Of a stretch of 64,000 nucleotides of DNA, positions 25,268 to 34,901 are shown in pieces. The stretch comes from Chondromyces crocatus (GTDB lineage Bacteria; Myxococcota_A; Polyangia; Polyangiales; Polyangiaceae). The stretch is taken from the NCBI RefSeq assembly GCF_001189295.1, contig NZ_CP012159.1, forward strand, positions 8,602,501 to 8,666,500, written 5' to 3'. The notes beneath the pieces were generated by a model. That model searched no databases, had not been told where the DNA came from, and saw nothing but the letters and a program-made list of their open reading frames with translations. The position numbers and the translations under genes were made by a program. Within the stretch, counting starts at the first letter, position 1; each line of letters starts with the position of its first letter.

Positions 25268-26572
25268 ATGCCCGGACCGATGAGACAGGGGAGAACAGCG
25301 CTGGTCCTCGCAGGAGGTGCGGCGAGAGGCGCTTATGAAGCAGGGGTGGTGCAATACATCGTGGAGGAGCTCGCACGCGATCTCGATCACGTGCTGCGCT
25401 TCGATGTGCTCTGCGGGACCTCGGTGGGGGCGCTCAATGCATGCGGGCTCGCTGCATTCGCCGATCTCGGCCAGGCCGGGATCCGGCGGCTGCTCGAGGT
25501 GTGGACCAAGCTGGAGGTGGCCGAGCTGGTCCGCCCGGATGCGCGAGGGATCCTCGAAATGGGCACGCGGCTGCTGGGGCGGCCGGCAGGGGCGCGGGTG
25601 CCGGCGCGCGAGGGGGGCGTCATCGATCCCAGCGGACTGGAACGGCTGGTGGAGTCGAGCATCCCGTTCGCGCGGATCGAGGAGAACCTGCGCGCCGGCT
25701 ACCTGGACGCGCTCAGCGTCTCCACGACCCACGTGACCACGGGGCGGACGGTGGTCCACGTGCAGCGCCGCGAGGGGGGGCTGCCCCCCTGGGGCAACGA
25801 CCCGACGACGGTGGCCCGCGAGGCGAAGATCGGGCCGCAGCACGCGCTGGCGTCGTCGGCGATCCCCATCCTGTTCCGCGCGGTGAAGCTGGATGGTGAT
25901 TACCATTGCGACGGGGGGCTCCGGCAGAACGTCCCGCTGTCGCCAGCGCGGCGCCTGGGGGCGACCCACGTGCTGGTGGTGAACCCGCGGCACCTGGAGG
26001 TCACGCCACTCGACGATGGGGCGGCGGAGGACGTGTTCCCGGGTCCCCTGTTCCTGCTCGGCAAGACGCTGAACGCGCTGCTCCTGGACCGGATCGACAC
26101 CGACCTGGCGCGCCTGTCGACCATCAACCGGATCCTGGAGGCCGGGACGCGGGTCGCGGGGCCCAGCTTCGTGGACGATCTGAACCGGGAGATGGGCTTT
26201 CCCGAGGGGATCGGGCTCCGGCCGATGCAGGCGACGCTGGTCCGGGCGTCGGACGACATCGGGCGGATCGCGACGGAATACGTGCGATCGCCGGCCTTCG
26301 GGCGGGTATCCGGGATGGGAGGGCGTCTGCTCCGGCGGCTCGCCGAGCGGGACTCGCGCAGCGAGGCGGATCTGCTGTCCTACCTGCTGTTCGATGGGGG
26401 CTTCGCGGGGCAGCTCATCGAGCTGGGGCGCGCCGACGCCCGGGCGAGGCACGAGGAGCTGTGCGCCTTCTTCACCGAGGCGGCGAAGAGCGCCGAGGAG
26501 CGGGAGTTCGACGAGGCGCTCACCAAGCGGTTCCCCTCGCAGCCGCAGATGGAGGCGCTGGACGCGGAGTGA
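25268..26572 (+). CDS. Patatin-like phospholipase
   Basis: 434 aa; AGGAAGGAG precedes ATG 25268. Patatin domain (about 8-245): oxyanion hole G16-G-A-A-R-G21, nucleophile G-T-S52-V-G, catalytic Asp in D215-G-G. It is a Ser-Asp dyad lipid acyl hydrolase. Residues about 70-130 and 250-434 are helical regions without a recognised fold; the C-terminus is charged. No signal peptide, so it acts inside the cell or is exported by another route. Monocistronic, closed by a hairpin at 26584-26607. Confidence 0.93.
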   Translation: MPGPMRQGRTALVLAGGAARGAYEAGVVQYIVEELARDLDHVLRFDVLCGTSVGALNACGLAAFADLGQAGIRRLLEVWTKLEVAELVRPDARGILEMGTRLLGRPAGARVPAREGGVIDPSGLERLVESSIPFARIEENLRAGYLDALSVSTTHVTTGRTVVHVQRREGGLPPWGNDPTTVAREAKIGPQHALASSAIPILFRAVKLDGDYHCDGGLRQNVPLSPARRLGATHVLVVNPRHLEVTPLDDGAAEDVFPGPLFLLGKTLNALLLDRIDTDLARLSTINRILEAGTRVAGPSFVDDLNREMGFPEGIGLRPMQATLVRASDDIGRIATEYVRSPAFGRVSGMGGRLLRRLAERDSRSEADLLSYLLFDGGFAGQLIELGRADARARHEELCAFFTEAAKSAEEREFDEALTKRFPSQPQMEALDAE

Positions 26573-26583
26573 GCCGGGAAGCG

Positions 26584-26607
26584 CCGACCCGTCAGCGCGC
26601 GGGTCGG
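26584..26607. terminator. Bidirectional hairpin
   Basis: CCGACCC (26584-26590) pairs with GGGTCGG (26601-26607) around 10 nt, between the convergent stops at 26572 and 26630. Confidence 0.65.
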
Positions 26608-26629
26608 GGAGCGCCCGACGAGAAGGCCG

Positions 26630-27907
26630 TCACTTCTTCGCGGCCCGGTAGCCGCGGACCCAGTCGCGGGCGAGGTCGGTCAGGTCCTCCTCGCTGAGGT
26701 CTCCGTCCCTCTCCAGGAAGGCCACGACCTGGGTGGCGCGGAGGCGGTTCACGTCGTCGAGGTCCGGGTCCTCGGCCAGCACGACGAGCTGAGGGACCAG
26801 GGCGGGAAGGCGGCCGGATTCGCGGATGGACCGGACGAGGCGGTGGAAGGAGAGCTCTTCCTGGCGCGACATGCCGCTGAAGCGGAAGAGGAGGCCGCGG
26901 AAGAAGCGATCGAGATCGAGCCCCACTTCTTCGAGGCGGTCGGCCTCGGTGCCATGGGCCGCCTCGCCGTAATTGGAGTAGGCGACGCGATCGAAGCGGT
27001 CGCCCATGATGCGGAGCTGGAGCTGGAGGAAGCAGCCCAGCTTCCCGAGGTCATAGCAAAGCTCGGCATGGTCCCGGGCGACCTGCGCCGGGCGCTCGTC
27101 CATCGAGCAGCGTCCCACCGGGGGGTGGTCGCGGTAAATGGAGAGCGCCGTCGCGTGGTCCCCGGTCATGAGGGCGTGCGCGAGCGCCGGCTGGTGGGCG
27201 TCCCAGCCGGTCGAGTCGGTCTCGGCTCGGTAGACGGGAGGCTCGGCGTTGACGAGGGTGGCCACGTAAGTCCAGTCCGCGAGGGCACTGGGCGAGGGTC
27301 GGGATGCGGGTGAGATGTAGTCCGGCTGGATCCACAGGGACTCCTCGTCCGTCGTCTCGTCCTTCCTGGTGAGGACGAGGCGCTGGCGGTCGTCGGCCAG
27401 GGAGCCTTGCGTGATGCGGAAGCCTCCTCGCGCGCTGTACGAGCTCAGGCGCGGAGGCAGGCGGTCGTCACCCAGCTCGAGGACCAGGCGGTACGTGCCC
27501 TTGTCGATGCCGGTGTCGGTACCGGCGTTGCTGGGGTCCCCTTGGGAGGAGGGTGTCGTCTCGGGGAAGAAGGAGAAGACCATCCCCTCGATCCCGGGCT
27601 CGTCGCCCCGGCCGAGTCGGCCTCGCACGAGGCGGATGGGTCGGAGTTCCCGGGTGGCCGCCTCCAGGGCGTGCTCGAAGGCGTCGGTCGCGGGCCAGCT
27701 CCACCGGGAAGCCGCCCTCGGAGGGAGGTGTTCGGGAAGGGCAAGGACGTCGGACGCCCGGCCGCCGGGCTCCGAGCGGGAGGGGGCGCAGTCGAGGGTC
27801 CCCGCCGCGAGGAGGAGGGCGGCGCTGGTCAGCAGGGCGCGCGAGGCGCCTGCGCGGTGGGTCGGGGCGCTGACATCGCTCGCGTCGCGGTCGCCATCCA
27901 CACGCAT
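26630..27907 (-). CDS. Putative secreted protein, unknown function
   Basis: 425 aa. A hydrophobic stretch (about 23-38, RALLTSAALLLAAGTLDC) looks like a signal; the residue before Cys is Asp, unusual for a lipobox, so lipidation is uncertain. The first half is beta-rich with YRLVLELGDDRLPPRLSSYSARGGFRI, the second half helical with several short charged helices (GLDLDRFFRGLLFRFSG, RESGRLPALVPQLVVLAEDPDL), resembling an armadillo/HEAT-type stack. I do not recognise a family. It lies downstream of the trehalose gene on the same strand, 191 bp away. Confidence 0.7.
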   Translation of the reverse strand: MRVDGDRDASDVSAPTHRAGASRALLTSAALLLAAGTLDCAPSRSEPGGRASDVLALPEHLPPRAASRWSWPATDAFEHALEAATRELRPIRLVRGRLGRGDEPGIEGMVFSFFPETTPSSQGDPSNAGTDTGIDKGTYRLVLELGDDRLPPRLSSYSARGGFRITQGSLADDRQRLVLTRKDETTDEESLWIQPDYISPASRPSPSALADWTYVATLVNAEPPVYRAETDSTGWDAHQPALAHALMTGDHATALSIYRDHPPVGRCSMDERPAQVARDHAELCYDLGKLGCFLQLQLRIMGDRFDRVAYSNYGEAAHGTEADRLEEVGLDLDRFFRGLLFRFSGMSRQEELSFHRLVRSIRESGRLPALVPQLVVLAEDPDLDDVNRLRATQVVAFLERDGDLSEEDLTDLARDWVRGYRAAKK

Positions 27908-28098
27908 CGGGCTTTCTCCTGGCTGGAGGCGCCGCTCGGAGCCGGAGGGCTCTGCGAGGCGCTCGATGAGGGCTTCAGGGAGCGCCGCGCCGAGAAAGTT
28001 CCCGCGAGGGTCCGAGGAGGTGCCGATGGTGAGGTCGTGAGGTCAGCCCGACGCTTGGCTCGGTGGCGCTTCCGGGGCGCGTGCCCTCGCTGTGCGCG

Positions 28099-30288
28099 TC
28101 AGGAGAGGAGGCGCTGCAAGAGGCGCCGGACGGCGGCCGGATCGGGGATGCGGTGCGGGGCGCGGCTGTCGCTCGGGCCGACGTGGATGGCCACGGCGCT
28201 GGGCGGGAGGGCGGCGAAGAGGTCCTCGTCGGTCTGGTCGTCGCCCAGGGCGAGGATGGCCTCGTCGGAGGGTTCCGGAGAGAGGACGAGGGGGACGATG
28301 GCGCCCTTGTTCACGCCGTGCATCCGGATCTCGACGACCTTGTGGCCCTGGAGAATCTCCAGGGGCTGGTTGCTGAGGAGGGCGCCGAGGTGCAGCCGCA
28401 GCTCCTTGGCCTGGGATGCGCCGAAGCCGGGATCGGCCATGCGGTAGTGCCAGGCGAGGGAGGCGACCTTCTCCTCGATCAAGGAGCCGGGGGTGCTGCT
28501 GACGAACTGCTCGACGATGGGGCGGACGTGGTCTTTCCACTGGGTCTGGGGGTCGATGTTCCTGTGCCAGTCGGCATCCGGGGTGAGGCGCGACCACAGG
28601 CCGTGCTCGGCGTGCAGGCCGATGGGGAGGGCGCCGAGCCATCGCTCCAGATCCTGGTGGGGGCGCCCGCTGACGACGTGAACGCGGGTGGCGGGCCGCC
28701 GGGCGAGGTCGCGGAGGAGCGCGAGCAGCGCTTCGTCCGGCGCCGCCTGGGGCGGGGTGGCCGCGAAGGGGACGAGGGTCCCGTCGTAATCGAGGAGCAA
28801 GAGGAGGGAGGGCGCGGCGCGCAGCGAGGTCACGACGGCGTCGATCTGCTCGGCGGGGGACTCGCGAGCGCCAGCGGGCTCCCGCTGGGTCGCCGAGCGC
28901 TCGAGGGTGCCGAGGAAGAGGGAGACCCAGCGGTGGACGTCGTGGGTCATGATGCGCCGTCGAAGGGCGCTCATGCGGATGCGGCGCTCTTCGGGCGCGA
29001 GGGCGAGGGCCTGGGCCATGGCCCCCGCGGTGGCGTCGATGTCGTAAGGGTTCACCCGCAGCGCCTCGCCCAGTTCGGAGGCTGCACCGGCCAGCTCGCT
29101 CAGGATGAGCACACCGTCGTCGTCGACGCGCGAGGCGATGAACTCCTTGGCGACGAGGTTGAGGCCATCCCGCACGGGGGTGACGAGCATCACGTCGGCG
29201 GCGCGGTAGAGCGCGATGAGCTGAGACTCGGGGATGGAGCGGTAGAGGTAGTGGATGGGGGTCCAGTCGATGGTGCCGTACTCGCCGTTGATCTTGCCCA
29301 CCAGCTCGTCGACCTGGGTCTTCAGGGTGACGTAGGCGTCGACCTCGGTGCGGGAAGGGACGGCCACCTGGACGAGCCGCACCTTGCCGTGCAGCTCGGG
29401 GGAGCGGGCGAGGAGCCGCTCGTACGCGAGGAGGCGCCGGGTGAGGCCCTTGGTGTAGTCCATGCGGTCGACACCGAGGAGAATGCGGCACGGGGCCGCG
29501 CGCTGCCGGATGGCGTCGGCCTCGGTGGCGAGTTCGGGGGAAGTCGCGACCTGCGAGAAGTGAGCGGCGTCGATGCCCATGGGGAACACGCCGAGGCGGA
29601 CGTTGCGGCCGGCGTAGCGGAGGCGGTCCACCTCGACGTCGAGGCCGAGGATCCGCATCATCGAACGTGCAAACTGGTCGAGGTACGAGAACGTGTGGAA
29701 GCCGATGAGATCGGCCCCGAGCAGGCCCGTGAGAATCTCTTCGCGCCGGGGCAGGATCCTGAACGCTTCCGAGGAGGGGAAAGGGATGTGCAGGAAGAAG
29801 CCGATGGTGGCCGAGGGGAGGCGCTCGCGGATCATGCCGGGGACGAGCATGAGCTGGTAGTCCTGGACCCAGATGGTGTCGCCAGGGCGGTAGCGCGCGA
29901 CGGTGAGATCGGCGAAGCGCTGATTGACGTGCTGGTACACTTCCCAGTCGGTCGAGACGAGGGGGATGCGATCGACCATGTAATGGAACAGCGGCCACAG
30001 CACGCCGTTCGAATACCCCTCGTAATAACGGGTGACCTCCTCCGGCTCCAGGTAGAGGGGTACCGCCCGCATGGCCTCGAGCTTCTCGTCGAGAGACCCG
30101 CGCTGCGCATCGTCCAGGTGACTCACGTCACCCGGCCAGCCGATCCAGAGCCCGTCGGACTTCGTGTGAGGCCCTCGGAGCCCGGTGGCGAGCCCGCCCG
30201 CGCTCGGCGCGACGGAGAGCTCGCCTCGATCGGTCCGCACGGTGACGGGGAGACGGTTGGAGACGATGAGTAAGCGCGGTTCTGTCAT
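28099..30288 (-). CDS. otsAB: Bifunctional trehalose-6-phosphate synthase/phosphatase
   Basis: 729 aa. Residues about 1-475 are the OtsA (GT20) domain: [12 protein letters not shown] at the start, [48 protein letters not shown] and [16 protein letters not shown]. Residues about 490-729 are the OtsB HAD phosphatase: [13 protein letters not shown] (D500 nucleophile) and [13 protein letters not shown]. It joins UDP-glucose and glucose-6-phosphate to trehalose-6-phosphate and then removes the phosphate. Bacteria usually keep these as two genes. Its ATGA start overlaps the stop of the DEAD-box helicase gene, so both are made from one message. Confidence 0.96.
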   Translation of the reverse strand: MTEPRLLIVSNRLPVTVRTDRGELSVAPSAGGLATGLRGPHTKSDGLWIGWPGDVSHLDDAQRGSLDEKLEAMRAVPLYLEPEEVTRYYEGYSNGVLWPLFHYMVDRIPLVSTDWEVYQHVNQRFADLTVARYRPGDTIWVQDYQLMLVPGMIRERLPSATIGFFLHIPFPSSEAFRILPRREEILTGLLGADLIGFHTFSYLDQFARSMMRILGLDVEVDRLRYAGRNVRLGVFPMGIDAAHFSQVATSPELATEADAIRQRAAPCRILLGVDRMDYTKGLTRRLLAYERLLARSPELHGKVRLVQVAVPSRTEVDAYVTLKTQVDELVGKINGEYGTIDWTPIHYLYRSIPESQLIALYRAADVMLVTPVRDGLNLVAKEFIASRVDDDGVLILSELAGAASELGEALRVNPYDIDATAGAMAQALALAPEERRIRMSALRRRIMTHDVHRWVSLFLGTLERSATQREPAGARESPAEQIDAVVTSLRAAPSLLLLLDYDGTLVPFAATPPQAAPDEALLALLRDLARRPATRVHVVSGRPHQDLERWLGALPIGLHAEHGLWSRLTPDADWHRNIDPQTQWKDHVRPIVEQFVSSTPGSLIEEKVASLAWHYRMADPGFGASQAKELRLHLGALLSNQPLEILQGHKVVEIRMHGVNKGAIVPLVLSPEPSDEAILALGDDQTDEDLFAALPPSAVAIHVGPSDSRAPHRIPDPAAVRRLLQRLLS

Positions 30289-32438
30289 CTCTTCGGCCTT
30301 CTGGGCGGGCTCATGCCGGTCCCGCCGTGGGGTTCACGCCAGCCTTCACGCCGGTCGTCACGTCGGTCGTCGCGGCGTTCCTCGCGGTCACGCCGGACCT
30401 GGACCTTGCGCCCCTTGAGCCGGGTCGAGCTCAGGGCCTCGATGATGAGCTCCGCCGACTCGGAGGGGACCTCGACCATGGAGAAGTGATCCGCGATCTC
30501 GATGGCGCCGATGGCGCGCGAGCTGAGGGAGGCTTCGTTCGCGATGGCGCCGACGAGATCGGAGGGGCGGATGCCGGCGCTGTGGCCAGCGCTCACGAAG
30601 AGGCGGGTGACGCCGCCCTGATCCTTGCGCGCGGCGCTCCGTGAAGGAGCGCGTCCCTCGCCGCCGGGCGGTCCTTGCCAGGCCGGGGCGCGCCCTTCGC
30701 CGCGGGTGAACTCCTTCGGGCCAGCGCCACGCGGTGCGCCACGCTCGTCCTCGGCGATGAGGTCCTGCCAGCGAGCGCTCGGGGCGGCAGGCTTCCCCGC
30801 GGCTTCCGGAGCGTCTTGCCAGGCCGGCGCACGCGCAGGACCTTGCCCCTCGTCTCCAGGCGGTCCTTGCCAGGACGGGCCCCGCGGGGGGCCACGCCGC
30901 TCCCCTCCCCCCTGGTCCCAGCGGCCCTGGCCGCCCTGGTCCCAGCGACCTCGCGGTCGGTCCTGGAAGCGCGTGTCGTTGCCGCGCCACCGCGGCGCGC
31001 CTCGATCCCCGAAAGACGGGCCGCCTCGATCCCCCCAGGCCGGGCCGCGTCGATCCATCGGAGGAGGCGGCGGCGCAGGGATCTCCTTCTCCTCGTCTTC
31101 GCGATCGCCGAGGCCCCCCTGGTGTACGAGCTTCACCGCGGCGGCGGCGATGTCCATGATGTCGAACTCCTCGGCGAGGCTGGCGACGACGGAGCGGAAC
31201 GCCTCCAGATCGCCCTCGCCGAGCACCTCGCGGATGGAGGTGCGGGCCACCTCGAGGCGGCGGGCCTTCAGATCGGCGACGGTCGGGAGCGAGGCGACCT
31301 CGATGCGCTGGCCGGTGAGGCGCTCGATGTTCCGGAGCAGGCGATGCTCGCGCGGCTCGGCCAAGGTGATCGCGGCGCCCTCGCGGCCTGCGCGGCCCGT
31401 GCGGCCGATGCGGTGCACGTAGACCTCGGCGGCGGGAGGGACGTCGTAGTTCACGACGTGGGAGAGGTGGTCGATGTCGAGCCCACGCGCGGCCACGTCG
31501 GTGGCGACGAGCAGCTCGGCCGCACCCGAACGAAAGCGCGACATGACGCGGTCGCGCTGCTCCTGCGAGAGGCCGCCGTGCAGGGCCTGGGCGTCGTAGC
31601 CACGCGCGTGGAGGGCCTCGGTCAGCTCGTTGACCTCGTTGCGGGTGCGGCAGAAGATCAGCGCCGAGGCCGGGCTCTCCATGTCGAGCACGCGGGTCAG
31701 CGCGGCGGGCTTGTGCGCGCGGCCGACCACGTAGGCCGACTGGCGGATGCGGGGGAGCTCGCCGGGGGCCGTCTTCTCGACGGCGATCTTCACGTGGACC
31801 GGATCGCGCAGGTGCTTGCCGGCGATGGCGGCGATGCGCGGCGGCAAGGTGGCCGAGAAGAGGACGGTCTGCCGCTCGGCGGGGGTGGCGGAGAGGATCG
31901 CCTCGAGGTCCTCGGCGAAGCCCATGTCGAGCATCTCGTCCGCCTCGTCCAGGACCACGGTGCGCATGCCATCCAGGGTCAGGGTGCCGCGGTTCACGTG
32001 GTCGAGCGCGCGGCCAGGGGTGGCGACGATGACGTGGACGCCACGGCGCAGCGCGCGGAGCTGCAAGGAGAAGGACTGTCCGCCGTAGATGGGCAGGACC
32101 TGGACCCCCATCGGGCGACCGTAGCGGTGCACGGCCTGGGCGACCTGCATGGCGAGCTCGCGGGTCGGGACGAGGACGAGGGCCGTGGGGCGCGGCGCAA
32201 CGGTCTTGTCGATCTCGAGGCGGTTCAGGAGCGGGAGCGCGAAGGCCGCCGTCTTGCCGGTCCCGGTCGCCGCCTGCCCGACCAGATCACGGCCAGCGCT
32301 CAGGTGGGGAATGGACTCGCGCTGGATGGGCGTGGGCTCTTCGTAGCCGAGTTCGGAGAGGGTGGAGAGAAGGGCGGGGAGGAGGCCGAGGGCGGCAAAG
32401 CCGGACGTGGACGGGGGGGGACTGGATTCGGTCGCCAT
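30285..32438 (-). CDS. DEAD-box RNA helicase with DbpA-type RNA-binding domain
   Basis: 717 aa from ATG 32438. Helicase core (about 12-375): Q-motif (EEPTPIQRESIP), ATGTGKT, PTRELA, VLDEADEMLDMG, FSATLPP, HGGLSQEQRD, ATDVAARGLDI and HRIGRTGRAG. A dimerisation-like segment follows, then a long low-complexity linker (about 475-610) of Arg/Gly/Pro/Trp with repeated WQGPPG and WDQGG units. The C-terminus (about 612-680) is a DbpA/CsdA-type RRM (VTRLFVSAGHSAGIRPSDLVGAI), then a basic tail. CsdA/DeaD-like proteins remodel ribosomal and messenger RNA, chiefly in cold or stress. Sharing an operon with trehalose synthesis fits a stress role. Stop TGA overlaps otsAB. Confidence 0.95.
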   Translation of the reverse strand: MATESSPPPSTSGFAALGLLPALLSTLSELGYEEPTPIQRESIPHLSAGRDLVGQAATGTGKTAAFALPLLNRLEIDKTVAPRPTALVLVPTRELAMQVAQAVHRYGRPMGVQVLPIYGGQSFSLQLRALRRGVHVIVATPGRALDHVNRGTLTLDGMRTVVLDEADEMLDMGFAEDLEAILSATPAERQTVLFSATLPPRIAAIAGKHLRDPVHVKIAVEKTAPGELPRIRQSAYVVGRAHKPAALTRVLDMESPASALIFCRTRNEVNELTEALHARGYDAQALHGGLSQEQRDRVMSRFRSGAAELLVATDVAARGLDIDHLSHVVNYDVPPAAEVYVHRIGRTGRAGREGAAITLAEPREHRLLRNIERLTGQRIEVASLPTVADLKARRLEVARTSIREVLGEGDLEAFRSVVASLAEEFDIMDIAAAAVKLVHQGGLGDREDEEKEIPAPPPPPMDRRGPAWGDRGGPSFGDRGAPRWRGNDTRFQDRPRGRWDQGGQGRWDQGGGERRGPPRGPSWQGPPGDEGQGPARAPAWQDAPEAAGKPAAPSARWQDLIAEDERGAPRGAGPKEFTRGEGRAPAWQGPPGGEGRAPSRSAARKDQGGVTRLFVSAGHSAGIRPSDLVGAIANEASLSSRAIGAIEIADHFSMVEVPSESAELIIEALSSTRLKGRKVQVRRDREERRDDRRDDRREGWREPHGGTGMSPPRRPKR

Positions 32439-32648
32439 GGGTTCTTCGGAATGTCGGAGCGCAGCGCGGCGTGTTTCCGCCGCGGCGCCCGAGGCCACCC
32501 GCACCACCATCGGCGCGGCCAGGACCTCGATGCGGCGGGACCCTACCACGGCCCGGAGGCCATGAGGTCGGCAGCGAAAGGGCCCCATCAGCCGGGGCGG
32601 ACCGGCGGCTAGCGGCCGCGGATGGACCGGGTTTTCCGGGACAAAAGG
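32439..32648. promoter_or_regulatory. Presumed promoter region of the helicase-trehalose operon
   Basis: Spacer upstream of ATG 32438 on the minus strand, after the terminator of the Hint gene. No clear -35/-10 pair or palindrome is seen; long codon-bias frames cross it but are shadows. Confidence 0.35.
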
Positions 32649-32684
32649 GCCGAGCCACCGGCTCATGGCGCACCGGCGGCTCGG
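32649..32684 (-). terminator. Terminator of the Hint-domain lipoprotein gene
   Basis: CCGAGCC-A-CCGG (32650-32661) pairs with CCGG-C-GGCTCGG (32673-32684) with one internal mismatch. On the minus strand it is followed by CCCTTTTG, a T-rich run, 66 bp past the stop at 32750: an intrinsic-terminator layout. Confidence 0.7.
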
Positions 32685-32749
32685 AAAGCGTTCAGGATGT
32701 CCAGCTGCGGGCGGCGCCGCGCAAGGCGGCGTCCGCTGGCTCCGGGCGA

Positions 32750-34570
32750 CTACTTCGAGGCGCGCGCCTGGCGGCGCTTCTCGATGCCGGCCTGCTCGTT
32801 CCGGACCCACTGGGGGACGCTCTCGGCTCGCTTCGCGAGGGCGGCCTCGTCGGAGCGGAGCTTGATGAGCGACTGCATCTGCGAGTCGCCGATCAGCACG
32901 CCGTTGGCGTACATGGTCGTCTCCTCCTGGCCCATCTCCGCGCGCTCCTCGGGGGTGCCGAGGACCAGGTTGTAGACGACGCCCTCGTAGTCCTCACGCT
33001 CGACGTGGGTCACCACCGCCACGCCGTTCGCCGTCTGGATGCGGTCGCCGATCATGAGTTCCTCGGCCTTGATGATCCGCGCGTCGACGGTGGGCACCGG
33101 GTGGGTGTTGGTCATGCTCACCGAGTTGCCGAAGCTGTCGATCACCCGGACCAGCGGCTTGCGCTCGCTGCCCTGCACCACGTCCATGACCGTGAGGGTG
33201 CGGCCCGTCTCGTTGGACACGACCTTCTGGCCAGGGACGATCTTCTCGATGGCCACGCTGTTGCCGTCGGCCATGGTGATGCCGGTCCCGGCCGGCATGC
33301 AGCCCCACCAGATCGAGATGTGGTCCGCGTTCTTCTGCGAGGAGAACCCGAAGGTCGGCCCCTGCACGCCGGTGACCGGATCCTTCGTGGTCACCTCGAG
33401 GTGGAGGTCGACGAACTGGCGGTGGTCGACGCAGTAGTCCGGCCAGGTGGCGTTGCCGAGCGCCGGGGCGAAGGCCTCGATCACGAGCCCCTTGCGGACC
33501 GCCGTGAACGCCTGGAGCCGGATCTGCGGGGCGCCCGTGAGGTCGGCCTTGCAGAAGCCACCGGCGGGGGTGGTGTCGCCTGGGGAGCTGAGCGAGAGCC
33601 ACGCGCTCGCCTTGTCGACGACGAGCGAGTTGGCTGCGGCCGGCGTCGAGGAGCCCTTCATGGGCATGTAGAGCTTGTCGTCGTTGTACGTGGTCCCCGG
33701 GTAGATGGGGAACGCCGGGTTGTTGTTCCGGTCGCAGATGGCGGCGCCGGAGCAGACACCCCAGGTGGTGTGCTTGTAATCGCAGTCGGCGCTCTCGGTG
33801 TCGCGCTCCAGGCAAAGACGGATCTCGTTGTTCGCGTTCAGATCGTACGGCGCGCTCATGTTGATGTTGACGGGCGTCTCGGTCGCCGCGTTCACGATCT
33901 GCGTGGTCATGTGGTAGTACGACTCGTCGACGCCGTTCTTGGACGCGAAGACGAAGCTGTCCGCGTACACACCCCGGTCCACGGGGGGATTCGCCGAGTT
34001 CAGCTCCACGTCGGCCACGCCATCGGGCTCGTCGATGCCGGTCGACTCCTTGTAATCGAAGGCGAGCACGTTCAGGTTCTCGTCGAACTGGTAGCTGTCC
34101 TGGTAGACGTACTCGAGCCCGTCGATGCAGCCCGCGCGGCCCTGGGTCTTGAACTGGTTCGCGTCGGCCTCGAGCGTGAAGGCGAAGGTATCGCAGTACT
34201 CGGGCGCCGCACCGCCAGCGTTGAGGGGCTGCACATCGAGGCCGCCACCGACGACGCCCGCCTTGAGCGCAATCGCCCGCTCCCGGGCCACGGTGAGGCG
34301 CTCGAAGATTTCGGGCGCGCTCTTCGCCGTGATGCCCGAGCGGCGCATGCGGTTCTGCACGAAGCGGAACTGGCCTTCATCGGCGAGATCGAGCTTGATC
34401 GCGGTGCGCTTCTCGGTCTTCTCGAAGCGCAGCTTCATGCGGCTCATGTCCTCACGGACCACCTCGGGGGAGGGCATTTCCTCGGCGTCATCGGTCGTGA
34501 CGGTGCACGCAGACGCGAGGATCGAGACAGAGACGAGGCCAACGAGATTGCGGAAGGACAGCTTGCTCAT
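32750..34570 (-). CDS. Lipoprotein with C-terminal Hint (hedgehog/intein) domain
   Basis: 606 aa from ATG 34570 (AGGAG 8 nt upstream). Lipobox ASAC ends the signal. Residues about 25-415 form an unrecognised exported domain rich in Cys and Asp/Asn turns. At C424 (preceded by WWG) a Hint fold begins: C-M-P-A-G-T-G-I-T-M-A-D-G, AIEKIVPGQKV, the block-B-like T487-N-T-H490-P-V, then GDRI, GVVYNLVLG and YANGVLIGD. The last residue of the block is Asp562 rather than the Asn needed for intein C-terminal cleavage. Expected chemistry is an N-S acyl shift at C424 that could cut off or ligate the N-terminal part. A 44-residue charged tail follows. Gene stands alone, divergent from an AraC gene. Confidence 0.8.
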   Translation of the reverse strand: MSKLSFRNLVGLVSVSILASACTVTTDDAEEMPSPEVVREDMSRMKLRFEKTEKRTAIKLDLADEGQFRFVQNRMRRSGITAKSAPEIFERLTVARERAIALKAGVVGGGLDVQPLNAGGAAPEYCDTFAFTLEADANQFKTQGRAGCIDGLEYVYQDSYQFDENLNVLAFDYKESTGIDEPDGVADVELNSANPPVDRGVYADSFVFASKNGVDESYYHMTTQIVNAATETPVNINMSAPYDLNANNEIRLCLERDTESADCDYKHTTWGVCSGAAICDRNNNPAFPIYPGTTYNDDKLYMPMKGSSTPAAANSLVVDKASAWLSLSSPGDTTPAGGFCKADLTGAPQIRLQAFTAVRKGLVIEAFAPALGNATWPDYCVDHRQFVDLHLEVTTKDPVTGVQGPTFGFSSQKNADHISIWWGCMPAGTGITMADGNSVAIEKIVPGQKVVSNETGRTLTVMDVVQGSERKPLVRVIDSFGNSVSMTNTHPVPTVDARIIKAEELMIGDRIQTANGVAVVTHVEREDYEGVVYNLVLGTPEERAEMGQEETTMYANGVLIGDSQMQSLIKLRSDEAALAKRAESVPQWVRNEQAGIEKRRQARASK

Positions 34571-34761
34571 GACAGGCTCCTCGGGGTGGTCGGTGGCGAA
34601 ACGGGTGTCGACGGTTCGGCGGCAATCACCTTGCTGCCGGGCTGTTCGCTGCCATCGCAGCGCTTGGTTCCCGGCGTTGCCGCGCCGTGACCAACGCTTA
34701 AGCAGGCGTCGTGCCACGGGCTCCGAGTCGCTTTTCCTGCGGAAAAACGCGGTCGACACGG

Positions 34762-34884
34762 GTTGTTCAACGGCCGCTGAACGAGTTGTTCAACTTTTGA
34801 GCGACGGGTTGTTCAAACGCCGTGCGACAGGTTGTTCAACGCCGTGCGATGGGTTGTTCAAACGCCGTGCGATGGGTCGTTCAA
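34762..34884. repeat. Six-copy 23-bp repeat immediately upstream of the AraC-family gene
   Basis: GTTGTTCAA begins at 34762, 34785, 34808, 34831, 34853 and (as GTCGTTCAA) 34876: steps of 22-23 bp. The last four share the fuller unit with CGCCGTGCGA. The array ends 17 bp before ATG 34902, so it fills the promoter and ribosome-site zone of that gene and lies in the divergent spacer 34571-34901. It has no spacers and is not a CRISPR. Confidence 0.85.
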
Positions 34885-34901
34885 GGCCCGAGACCTGAAC
34901 C

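Noticed and set aside
28063-30273. 736-aa open frame on the plus strand opposite otsAB
   Set aside because: Antisense shadow; the minus strand holds an unmistakable OtsA-OtsB protein.
30675-34690. Two long plus-strand frames (645 and 739 aa) opposite the helicase and Hint genes
   Set aside because: Both are antisense of genes with clear motifs and show no motif of their own.
34762-34884. CRISPR array upstream of the AraC-family gene
   Set aside because: Period of 23 bp leaves no unique spacers.
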